From Bacteroidota bacterium (lineage in GTDB: Bacteria > Bacteroidota > Rhodothermia > Rhodothermales > Salinibacteraceae), in contig JAAAOT010000318.1 in NCBI GenBank assembly GCA_009908725.1, forward strand, positions 1 through 36,534: DNA of 36,534 bases, read 5' to 3'. The notes under the pieces were generated by a model, which was not told where the DNA came from, searched no databases, and was given only the letters and a program-made list of their open reading frames with translations. Shown one piece after another: positions 16,609 through 24,212 of the stretch (its first letter is position 1; the number at the start of each line of letters is the position of its first letter). The position numbers and the translations under genes are program-made.

Positions 16609-19600
16609 TCAGGCAGTGGAGGCTTCCGGCGAGGTGCTGCTCTGCGCAGCGTAGGGGCCGAACGAGTCCAGTGAGCGCTCGCGACCCAGCAGGTTGTTCA
16701 CGCCGATGGCAATCATTTCCTGAAGCATCGCCAGCGCGGGGACGATGAACATGAGCACGAACGTGCCGAACAGGATGCCGAGGCCGAGGCTGACCGCCAT
16801 CGGGACCAGGAACTGCGCCTGAACGCTCTGCTCGATGATGATCGGGAAGACGCCCAGGAAGGTGGTTATGGACGTGAGGAGGATGGGCCGAAAACGTGCC
16901 TGGCCTGCCCGGATGAGCGCCTCCTCCCAGTCGTAGCCCTTGGCGCGCTCCTCATTGGCGAAGTCCAGCATCACGAGGGCGTCGTTCACGATCACACCGG
17001 ACAGGCCGACGATGCCGAAGATGCTGAGGAGCCCGAGCGAGATGCCGAGCAAGAGGTGCCCGAGGATGGCCCCGATCCACGCGAACGGAATCGTGCTCAT
17101 GATGACGAGCGGCTGCACGTAGGACCGGAAGGGGATGGCGAGGAGCGCATAGATGAAAAAGATCGCCAGAAGGAAGCCGATGGCCAGAGAGCTCTGGGCT
17201 TTTCGCTGCTCGCGCTGCTGACCGCCGAACTGGTACGTCATGCCCGGAATGATCTCCTGCAGGTTGGGGAGGACGCTCGCCGTGAGACTGCTCGTCACCT
17301 CCTGGCCGGTCGTGACCGAGGTGTTGACGTCGGCCGTGACCGTCACGAGTCGCCGGCCGTCCTGCCGGTTGATCTGGGACGGTCCCACGCCGATCGAGGC
17401 GCTCGCCACCTCCTCAAGCGGGACTTCCGCGCCGTTGGGGTCGCGAATCCGAAACTCGTCGAGGTCGCTGATCGCATCGCGCTCTTCCTCGGGAAGCCGG
17501 ACGTAGACGCGGACCTCATCGCGGCCGCGCTGGAGGCGGTACGATTCGATTCCGAAATAGCCGGCACGGACCTGCTGGGCAAGGTCGCTGAGGGTGAGGC
17601 CCAGGGTGCGGGCGGCGGGCTTCAGGCGAAGCTCAATTTCTTGCTTCCCCTTCTCCTGGTCCGTCTGGATATCGAAGACGCCCTCGTACCGCGTAAGTGA
17701 GTCGCGAACGGCGGCGACGGCACGGTCGAGTTGCTCCGCGGTGGGCGCGGAGAGTTGTACGGAGACCGGCTCGCCGACCTGGACCACGTTTGCGGTGAAG
17801 GCGAGCGAGCGAACGCCGGCAAGCGTGCCGGTCGTCTCGCGCCAGCGATCCTCGAACTGCGTCGACGTCACGTCCCGAGCTTCGGGATCGATCAGCTCGA
17901 AGCTGACCTCGGCGATGTTCGCTTTGGTTGCCGTAAAGCCGCCCTGATTCGGTCCGCTGTTGGCGCGAGGTTGCTGGCCGACGGTGACGTAGACGTTGTC
18001 GCCGAGTCGCTGGCCTGCTTCTTCTTCGAGCTCGCGAAGGGCACGACGTCCGGACTCTTCAAGCTCCCGGGTGATCCGGGCCGTCTCCTCCGCAGTCACG
18101 CCGGCGGGCATCTCCAGCTGGGCGGTGACCAGCTTGCCCTGTACCTGCGGAAAGAAGTTGAACTTGATGTACCCGTTCGCGACGAAGCTAAAGGAGACGA
18201 TCAGCGTGGCGATCGCGATGCATAGCGTCAGGCCGTATCGGCGCGTGGCGAACGCCAATCCCTTCGTCAGCGGTCCGCGGATGAAGAGCCGAAGCCTTGC
18301 GGCCACCCAGAGCCGGGCGCGGTCCATGTACCGGGCCACCGGGTTGGACGGTTTCTTGTTCTTCTTGACGTGCGATAGGTGGTTCGGGAGGATCAGCAGC
18401 ACCTCCACGAGCGAGAGGAGGAGGACGATGATGACGATCGTCGGGATGTCGCCCAGAAACTTGCCGATCGTGCCGGCCACGAAGAGCAGCGGCGTGAAGG
18501 CCGCGACGGTCGTGAGCACAGCGAAGATGACCGGCACGCCGACGCGCTGGGTGCCGCGGATCGCGGCCTGAAGTGGATTCTGACCGCTTTCCTGCTCGGC
18601 AAACACGTTTTCCCCGACGACGATCGCATCGTCCACAACGATTCCGATCGATAAAATGAAGCCGAAAAGGGATAACAGGTTGACCGACACGCCCAGGTAC
18701 TGCATGACCATGAACGTGCCGATGAAGCACAGGAAGATCCCGACGGACGTCCAGAACGCCAGGCGCGGGGCAAGGAAGAGGGAGAGAGCGACGATGACCA
18801 GAAACAGACCGAGCAGGCCGTTTTTGATCAACAGGTTGAGCCGGCTGCGCAGGTTTTCCGCCTGGTTCTGCCAGATGGCGACGCCGAAGCTGGCGGGGAG
18901 GGCGGGACGGACCTCCTCGTCGAGGTGCTTCTTGATCAGCTCCTCGATCGCGAGCACCTGCTCGTCGCCCGTCCGGAAGATGTTGAGGATGGCGGTGTTC
19001 TCCGAGTTGAAGCGGGTGATGAGGTCCGAGTTCTGGTCGAACCCGTCCTCTACCGATCCGATGTCGCCGAGCCGAACGGTCGAGCCGTCGGACTGGCTGA
19101 CGATGATCAGGTCTTCGAAGTCCTGCTTCGTGTAGTTCTGCCCTTTCGTGCGGATCGTGATCTCCTCCTCGTCGGTCTCGATGCTTCCGCCGGGAAGGTC
19201 CAGGCTTCCCTGCCGGACGAGGGCGGAGACCTGCGCAAGCGTGAGGCCGTACTCTCGGAGCGTTTCGCGCGGGACCTCGATCGAGATCTCGTAGTCGCGC
19301 ACGCCGATGACCTGGATGAAGGAGATCTCCGGGTACCGGATCAACTCGTCCTTGAGCTGCTCCGCCATCTCCTTCAGGACGCGCGCGTCTCCGTCCCCGT
19401 ACAGGGCGATCTGGAGCGCCTGCTGCCGGTTCTCGAGTTCGGTAACTATTGGCTCCTCCGCCTCCGGGGGGAAGGAGGTGATGCGGTCGACCTCCTGCTT
19501 GATGTCGTTTCGCGCCCGGGTGACGTCGGTGCCCAGCTTCAGCTCGGCGGTTACGACCCCGGCGTTTTCCGACGCAGTCCCTAGGACCCGGTCGATGCCC

Positions 19601-19827
19601 TCGACGCTCTCGATGCGGTCTTCGATGCGGCGCACGATCGACTCCTCCACCTCCTGCGGCGAGCCTCCGGGGTACGTCACCCGAACCTGGATGGCATCCA
19701 GGCTGAACTCGGGAAACGTCTCCTGCACGGTCGTGACAGCAGCAACCCCACCCCCGATGAGGAGGAAGAGCATCAACAGGTTGGCGGCCACGCCGTTACG
19801 CGCAAACCATTCAATGGCTCGGTTCAT
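16609..19827 (-). CDS. RND efflux pump inner-membrane transporter (AcrB-like)
   Basis: A 1072-residue proton-driven transporter of the resistance-nodulation-division superfamily, the usual length for the family. The N-terminus (AIEWFARNGVAANLLMLFLLIGG) is the first membrane helix. Porter domains follow, then helices 2-6, a second half with helix 7 near 545, and helices 8-12 near the C-terminus. The TM4 proton-relay motif VVDDAIVVGENV is present with Asp399 and Asp400, matching Asp407/408 of AcrB. In TM10 the position of AcrB Lys940 is Asn948 (GVIVNDALVML), as in several non-AcrB subgroups. It is the last gene of the TetR-OMF-MFP-S23-RND operon and forms the energy-transducing part of the tripartite pump. 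The substrate cannot be read from sequence. Confidence 0.95.
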   Translation of the reverse strand: MNRAIEWFARNGVAANLLMLFLLIGGGVAAVTTVQETFPEFSLDAIQVRVTYPGGSPQEVEESIVRRIEDRIESVEGIDRVLGTASENAGVVTAELKLGTDVTRARNDIKQEVDRITSFPPEAEEPIVTELENRQQALQIALYGDGDARVLKEMAEQLKDELIRYPEISFIQVIGVRDYEISIEVPRETLREYGLTLAQVSALVRQGSLDLPGGSIETDEEEITIRTKGQNYTKQDFEDLIIVSQSDGSTVRLGDIGSVEDGFDQNSDLITRFNSENTAILNIFRTGDEQVLAIEELIKKHLDEEVRPALPASFGVAIWQNQAENLRSRLNLLIKNGLLGLFLVIVALSLFLAPRLAFWTSVGIFLCFIGTFMVMQYLGVSVNLLSLFGFILSIGIVVDDAIVVGENVFAEQESGQNPLQAAIRGTQRVGVPVIFAVLTTVAAFTPLLFVAGTIGKFLGDIPTIVIIVLLLSLVEVLLILPNHLSHVKKNKKPSNPVARYMDRARLWVAARLRLFIRGPLTKGLAFATRRYGLTLCIAIATLIVSFSFVANGYIKFNFFPQVQGKLVTAQLEMPAGVTAEETARITRELEESGRRALRELEEEAGQRLGDNVYVTVGQQPRANSGPNQGGFTATKANIAEVSFELIDPEARDVTSTQFEDRWRETTGTLAGVRSLAFTANVVQVGEPVSVQLSAPTAEQLDRAVAAVRDSLTRYEGVFDIQTDQEKGKQEIELRLKPAARTLGLTLSDLAQQVRAGYFGIESYRLQRGRDEVRVYVRLPEEERDAISDLDEFRIRDPNGAEVPLEEVASASIGVGPSQINRQDGRRLVTVTADVNTSVTTGQEVTSSLTASVLPNLQEIIPGMTYQFGGQQREQRKAQSSLAIGFLLAIFFIYALLAIPFRSYVQPLVIMSTIPFAWIGAILGHLLLGISLGLLSIFGIVGLSGVIVNDALVMLDFANEERAKGYDWEEALIRAGQARFRPILLTSITTFLGVFPIIIEQSVQAQFLVPMAVSLGLGILFGTFVLMFIVPALAMLQEMIAIGVNNLLGRERSLDSFGPYAAQSSTSPEASTA

Positions 19828-19911
19828 GGAGTCTGGCAGTAAGTTGAAACGGAGTCTTTACCCGAATGGGCAAGGCTTCGAGCCCGAGACGGAGTCAGAC
19901 TCGGGACAACC

Positions 19912-19939
19912 GAATTGTGGATTGAGAATGATGAATTCG
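19912..19939. repeat. Heptamer repeat at the 3' side of the S23 gene
   Basis: Four 7-base units in register: GAATTGT, GGATTGA, GAATGAT, GAATTCG. They belong to the same GAATTG-type family as the array at 16445-16514. The run ends one base before the S23 stop codon and lies in the operon gap in front of the RND gene. Confidence 0.55.
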
Positions 19940-19940
19940 G

Positions 19941-20372
19941 CTATTCGATCGGTGGACGCGGATTCGAATCGTAGCCGGCAGGCGGTTCTTCAATTCCAGA
20001 GCGATCCGGTCTGGTCTTCAGGTAGCGAATGAAACCGTACAACTGGCGTGAGCAGTTGTCGGCCGCGTCGTACATCTCGTCGAACTGTTCGCTGGAGATA
20101 TAGTCGAGGTCAAGCGCGACGTAGAGATGGGATTGAATTTCTGCTGTGGAGCGACGCGCATAGCCAAGAAATTGGATAAATGCGCCCGTCGTCCGACTCG
20201 CAAATCCCTCCGCAATGTTGCTCATGACCGAGACGGCAGCACGTTGGATCTGGTCTCGCAGCCCGAAGTCCTGTGCAAATGCCCCGTGCCGCGATTCCCG
20301 GTAAACACTGGTGGTTAGCTTGCGAGCGTCCTTCCATACCTCAAGCTCCTCAAAACGCCGAATTGTAGCCAT
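19941..20372 (-). CDS. Four-helix-bundle protein (S23 / 23S rRNA-intervening-sequence family)
   Basis: A 143-residue protein. The opening RFEELEVWKDARKL, the QIQRAAVSVMSNIAEG motif (about 42-57), FIQFLGYARRSTAEIQSHL and DEMYDAADNCSRQLYGFIRYL match the S23/IVP family (TIGR02436), whose members fold as a pentamer of four-helix bundles. Many are encoded inside intervening sequences of 23S rRNA, but in Bacteroidota most are stand-alone and their role is unclear. This copy sits between the membrane-fusion and RND genes of the efflux operon, on the same strand, with 71 and 113 bases to its neighbours, and is bracketed by heptamer repeats. A GAAGGG sequence about 8 bases before the ATG is a better ribosome-binding site than those of its neighbours. 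The Pro-rich C-terminal tail is extra to the family core. Confidence 0.92.
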   Translation of the reverse strand: MATIRRFEELEVWKDARKLTTSVYRESRHGAFAQDFGLRDQIQRAAVSVMSNIAEGFASRTTGAFIQFLGYARRSTAEIQSHLYVALDLDYISSEQFDEMYDAADNCSRQLYGFIRYLKTRPDRSGIEEPPAGYDSNPRPPIE

Positions 20373-20420
20373 ATCAACCCTTCATTGCGTGACGGTCAGA
20401 CGGTTTCGAAGCCCAGAAAT

Positions 20421-20441
20421 CCTCAATTCCCAATCCCCAAT
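20421..20441. repeat. Heptamer repeat at the 5' side of the S23 gene
   Basis: Three units in register (CCTCAAT, TCCCAAT, CCCCAAT), which on the minus strand read ATTGGGG, ATTGGGA, ATTGAGG. The orientation is opposite to the GAATTG units on the other side of the S23 gene. The run ends two bases from the stop codon of the membrane-fusion protein gene. Confidence 0.5.
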
Positions 20442-20443
20442 CT

Positions 20444-21676
20444 TTACTGCTGAACCCTCACCTTCATGCTGTCGGAGTACACGCGGAGGTCGCTGGTGAT
20501 GACGCGGGTGTCGGGGGTGAGGGCGGGGTCGGCGGCGAGGTAGGTAGTGTTTTCGACGGTCTGGATCGGTTGCACGCGGCGTTCGACGAGGAGCGTGTCG
20601 CCGGCAACGGTCCAGACCGTCGGGGGGACGCCGGTCTCGCGGGTGCGTAGTGCGCTACGGGGAATGACCACGTAACGGGCGTCGCGGCGGGCCTGGATGT
20701 CGACATTTACGAACGCGCCGACCGCCAGGGGCGGACGGGCGCCGCCGCCGGGCTGTTCGCTTCGCCGGGGGGCGACGGTGGGAAGCGTTTCGTACGGGTT
20801 TTGGACGCGGACGACAACGTCGACAGTGCGCGTCTGCTCATCGATGGCGCCTTCGACGCGGTCGACGAATCCGTCCCAGGAAAACGTGCTGTTGCCGAAA
20901 GACGTCCGCACCGTGGCCGGGAGGGCATTGGGCGAGAGGCTCTGGTTGGCGCCCCAGAGCTCATCGATCAACTGCGCCTTGCTGGACGGAAGGGAGACGA
21001 CGATTTCCACGGCATCGGTCGCGTAGACGGTGGCAATTGGCGTTCCCGGTCCGACATACGAGCCGCGCGTGGCCTGACGCGTTCGAACGATGCCGTTGAA
21101 CGGGACGGAGATGCGCGTGCGCTGAAGCCGCGTCTCGGCGTTGTCGAGGGAGGCGCGGGCGCTTTCCAGATTCGCCTCGGCCTGGCGGAGCTGGGGTTCG
21201 CGGAAGACGAGACGACCGAGGTCGGTGCTGTCGGGCTCCGGCGCGCTGCCCGTTCGCTCGCGGATGCGCTCGTACTCTTCGCGGGCCACGGCCATTTCTT
21301 CTTCTGCCTGCAGCACCGCGAACTCGGCCTGCGTCACCCCCGCCTGGGCCTGCCGAACGGCGTTTCGATAATCCGACGGATCGATCTGCGCGAGGACGTC
21401 GCCTGCCTCGAAGCGCCCGCCGCTGACGAGGGCCCGGTTCGTCGATACGATGCGACCCGCCACCTCGGCGGTGAGAGTAATCTCCTCGGTCGGTCGGACG
21501 GTGCCGGTGCCGTGGACGTACAGGCTGCCCGTGCGAACATCCACGGGTGCGGTTCGCACCAGCGGGGCGGACGGGGGCGGCGAGGACTTCTCGGGAGCGG
21601 GCGCGAACACGCCCAGCAGTACGGCGAGGAGAATCCCGGCTCCAATAACGCCGGCGCCGATCAGGTAGGATTTCAT
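20444..21676 (-). CDS. RND efflux membrane-fusion (periplasmic adaptor) protein
   Basis: A 410-residue HlyD/AcrA-like adaptor. An N-terminal membrane anchor (LIGAGVIGAGILLAVLLGVF) is followed by the first half of a lipoyl/barrel-sandwich domain (GTVRPTEEITLTAEVAGRIV, about 57-80). A coiled-coil hairpin follows (about 105-190: QAEFAVLQAEEEMAVAREEYERI and LRQAEANLESARASLDNAE in short segments). The second lipoyl half is RISVPFNGIVRTRQATRGSYV. Beta-barrel and membrane-proximal domains complete the protein (VVIPRSALR near 345). No lipobox Cys is present, so the anchor is a transmembrane helix. It bridges the outer-membrane factor (33 bases upstream) and the RND pump (two genes downstream). Confidence 0.93.
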   Translation of the reverse strand: MKSYLIGAGVIGAGILLAVLLGVFAPAPEKSSPPPSAPLVRTAPVDVRTGSLYVHGTGTVRPTEEITLTAEVAGRIVSTNRALVSGGRFEAGDVLAQIDPSDYRNAVRQAQAGVTQAEFAVLQAEEEMAVAREEYERIRERTGSAPEPDSTDLGRLVFREPQLRQAEANLESARASLDNAETRLQRTRISVPFNGIVRTRQATRGSYVGPGTPIATVYATDAVEIVVSLPSSKAQLIDELWGANQSLSPNALPATVRTSFGNSTFSWDGFVDRVEGAIDEQTRTVDVVVRVQNPYETLPTVAPRRSEQPGGGARPPLAVGAFVNVDIQARRDARYVVIPRSALRTRETGVPPTVWTVAGDTLLVERRVQPIQTVENTTYLAADPALTPDTRVITSDLRVYSDSMKVRVQQ

Positions 21677-21709
21677 GGGAGCGCTGAGTCGGATCTGCGA
21701 AAGTCGAAA

Positions 21710-23254
21710 CTACTGGAAGAGGCCTGGTTCGTCGAGCGGATCCTGCTGGGTCCACGGGCCGCCGAGGGCGCGGTAGAGCGTCAGCCGGGCGGCGATGCGC
21801 TGCTGGCGTGCGGTGGCGGCGCGCTGTTGCACGGTGAGCAGGTTCTGCTCGGCATCCAGAAGGGCGAGGTAGTCGCCGATTCCGCGCTGGTAGCGACTCT
21901 GCTGCGTCTGAAACGACGCGCTGGCAGCGTCCAGCTGATTCTGGACGCGTTCGTAGGCGACCTGTTGCTGCCGGTCGGCGACAAGAGCGGATTTGACCTC
22001 CTGGAACGCCGTCAGAAGCGTTTTTTCGTAGACGGCCAGTTGCTGGCGGTACTGCGCCTTGGTGACGTCCACCCGGGCCCACAGCGCCCCGCCCTGGAAG
22101 AGCGGCGCGGACAGGTTGGCGATGAGGGAGCTGAAGCGCTGATCAATGTCGAGAAGGTCGTCAAGGCTCGCGCTCTGCAGCCCGCCCTCGGCCGTCAGGG
22201 AAAGACGGGGCAGCATTTCCGCGCGGGCGACGCCGATTTGCTGTCGGGCGGCTTCGAGCCGGGCGGAGGCCGCCATCACGTCTGGCCGCCGGGCGATCAG
22301 GTCGGACGGGAGGCCGGCGGGAACGGGATCGAGCGCGAGGCGATCGCGCGACGGGGCGGCGAGCAGGGCCTGCTCCTCCCCTGCCGGTCGGCCGGTCAGC
22401 ACGGCCAGCCGGGTCTGGGCGTCGTATCGCTCGGCACGGAGCGGCGGCTGGTTCGCCCGCGCCTGCTCCAGTTGCTGCCGGACCGAATAGAGCTCGAAGG
22501 AGGAGGCGATGCCGCGCCCGTAGCGATCCTCAGTAACGGCCAGGCGATCCTCGAGCAGCGCGATGGCGTCGGCGGTGAGCGCTTCCTGCTGCAGCAGCGA
22601 CGCATACTGCGCGTAGGCGGAGATCGTCTGGCTGATAACGGCGATCCGGGTGTTCTGAAGGTCGGCGGCCGTCGCGAAGAACTGGCTCAGCGCTGCTTTC
22701 CGCTGGCTTCGTATCCGCCCCCAGAAGTCGACCTCATAGCTGAGACCGAGGCTGGCGCTGTATGTCGTGAAGCTGACGCGGTCGGGTGGGCCGCCGGTCT
22801 GGGATCCGCCGCCCCCGCCCGTCTGGCCACCTCCCTGCTGGTCGCCGCCCTGCTGTCCGAAGACCGCGCCGAGGCCCGTGTTCAGCGGCTGCGTCTGCTG
22901 GTTGACGGTCCCGGTCGCATTGGCGCTCGGGAAGAGCGGTGCACGAGCGATGCGGAAACGGGCCTGAAGCTCATCCAGGCGGGCCCGAGCGGAGCGTAGA
23001 TCGAGATTGCCGATGAGCGCGGAGTCGACCAGGGTTTCCAGCACCGGGTCTCCGAGGCGTGTCCACCACTCTGTCGGGACGGCAACGGAGGTGTCCGCCG
23101 CCGACGCGGGGAGAAGAGGGGAGTCGCTCTCGGCGTCGTAGCGCTCCGGCAGGTTCGCCTCGGCCTCGGGTGTCTCCATCGAGGGCGTCATCGAGCAGCC
23201 TGCGAAGAGGGCCGCGGCGAGTAGCACGGAGAAAATGGTTCGGAAAGCGTTCAT
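21710..23254 (-). CDS. RND efflux outer-membrane lipoprotein (TolC/NodT family)
   Basis: About 514 residues from the ATG at 23254, chosen because it gives a lipoprotein signal peptide (FRTIFSVLLAAALFAGC) with the lipidated Cys at residue 20. The protein has two outer-membrane-efflux repeats, each with long alpha-helical hairpins (for example LDLRSARARLDELQARF and ADLIARRPDV-type segment ASARLEAARQQIGVARAEM). The NodT signature DLIARRPDVMAA is at about 305-316. A Gly/Gln-rich low-complexity loop occurs near residue 140-160. It forms the trimeric exit duct of the tripartite pump. It is between the TetR gene and the adaptor gene, all on the minus strand. Confidence 0.94.
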   Translation of the reverse strand: MNAFRTIFSVLLAAALFAGCSMTPSMETPEAEANLPERYDAESDSPLLPASAADTSVAVPTEWWTRLGDPVLETLVDSALIGNLDLRSARARLDELQARFRIARAPLFPSANATGTVNQQTQPLNTGLGAVFGQQGGDQQGGGQTGGGGGSQTGGPPDRVSFTTYSASLGLSYEVDFWGRIRSQRKAALSQFFATAADLQNTRIAVISQTISAYAQYASLLQQEALTADAIALLEDRLAVTEDRYGRGIASSFELYSVRQQLEQARANQPPLRAERYDAQTRLAVLTGRPAGEEQALLAAPSRDRLALDPVPAGLPSDLIARRPDVMAASARLEAARQQIGVARAEMLPRLSLTAEGGLQSASLDDLLDIDQRFSSLIANLSAPLFQGGALWARVDVTKAQYRQQLAVYEKTLLTAFQEVKSALVADRQQQVAYERVQNQLDAASASFQTQQSRYQRGIGDYLALLDAEQNLLTVQQRAATARQQRIAARLTLYRALGGPWTQQDPLDEPGLFQ

Positions 23255-23317
23255 GCGTCGATGAAAGGGTCGGCAGGGCGAAGAGGGGACGCATTCGGCC
23301 GCGTCCACGGCACCGGA

Positions 23318-24004
23318 TCAGCGTGGCGCCAGTCCACGGTAGATGAGCTCAAAGATGTGTTCGGTACGGCTCGTCACGAACGCGTCCCAGTCCCCGGCGT
23401 CCTCATGCAGCACCTCCACGGTGGGCCGCATGGCGAAGAAAAAGATGCAGGTCGACACGATGGACAGGATCGTGTGGTCGGGATCGACCGGTCGAATGTC
23501 ACCGTCTTCCACCGCGGCTTGGATTCGGTCGACCATGACCCGGGGCGGTGCGCCCTCCGTCGTCTTCATCCGACGGACGTGCTCGGCCACGAGCGTCCCG
23601 CCGGCAAGATTTTCCGAGACGATCAGCCGCACGCAGAGTTCATTGTCCCGAACGAAGGAGACGTATCCTTCGATGAATGCTCGGAGCGTCTCCTCAAAGG
23701 TCGGTGCCTCCGTGAGGGATGCGCCGAAGGAGGCCATGAAGCGCTGCATGGTATGGCGAAAGACGTCCGCGTAGAGCTGGTCTTTTCCGCGGAAGTAGTA
23801 ATGCAGCATCGCCTTGTTGATGCCGGCCGAATCGGCGATGGCCTGCATGCGAGCGCCGTCTTTCCCCTTCCTCCCGAACTCCGCCAGCGCCGCGTCAAAG
23901 ATCTGCTGCTCCGTCTCGGAGTATTCGCTGACATCGAAGGACGGAGACGGTGTGGCGTCTCCATCGGTGTCGTCGGGTGATGTGTTGGCGCTGGGGTCGG
24001 TCAT
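23318..24004 (-). CDS. TetR/AcrR-family transcriptional regulator
   Basis: About 228 residues from the ATG at 24004 (the frame extends 12 residues further upstream). An acidic N-terminal extension of about 30 residues precedes the DNA-binding domain (TEQQIFDAALAEFGRKG, ARMQAIADSAGINKAMLHYYFRGKDQLYADVF), which has the canonical TetR helix-turn-helix. The C-terminal ligand-binding region begins near residue 85 and ends with FELIYRGL. It is the first gene of the efflux operon and most probably represses it and itself; the ligand is unknown. A palindromic site lies 55 bases upstream. Confidence 0.93.
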   Translation of the reverse strand: MTDPSANTSPDDTDGDATPSPSFDVSEYSETEQQIFDAALAEFGRKGKDGARMQAIADSAGINKAMLHYYFRGKDQLYADVFRHTMQRFMASFGASLTEAPTFEETLRAFIEGYVSFVRDNELCVRLIVSENLAGGTLVAEHVRRMKTTEGAPPRVMVDRIQAAVEDGDIRPVDPDHTILSIVSTCIFFFAMRPTVEVLHEDAGDWDAFVTSRTEHIFELIYRGLAPR

Positions 24005-24058
24005 CCGCGTTGCTTTATCAGTTCGAACACGTGAAAGCAACGCACGGACCCCGACGAT

Positions 24059-24076
24059 TTCAACCAGGTGGTTAAA
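24059..24076. promoter_or_regulatory. Candidate operator palindrome upstream of the TetR gene
   Basis: TTCAACCAGGTGGTTAAA is an 18-base inverted repeat (TTnAACCA, two central bases, TGGTTnAA) located 54 bases upstream of the TetR start. Size and symmetry fit a TetR-family operator. Nearby, GTCACAGGTC occurs twice as a direct repeat (24109-24118 and 24143-24152). Binding is inferred from position and symmetry only. Confidence 0.45.
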
Positions 24077-24212
24077 CCGTCCTGTTGAGATGTGGTAACA
24101 GACGACCGGTCACAGGTCGCGGGGGCCCGGGGAGACGGCATCGTCACAGGTCATGGGCACGTCGGGGACGCCGGGTGTGTCACCGGCTGAGCGCAAAGGA
24201 TCGAGGGGCCGG

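Noticed and set aside
19941-20372. S23 gene as evidence for a 23S rRNA intervening sequence
   Set aside because: No rRNA sequence flanks it; it lies inside an efflux operon.
20801-22999. 732-residue plus-strand open frame
   Set aside because: It is antisense to the adaptor and outer-membrane-factor genes, whose minus-strand products match known families over full length. High GC at third positions keeps the opposite frame open.
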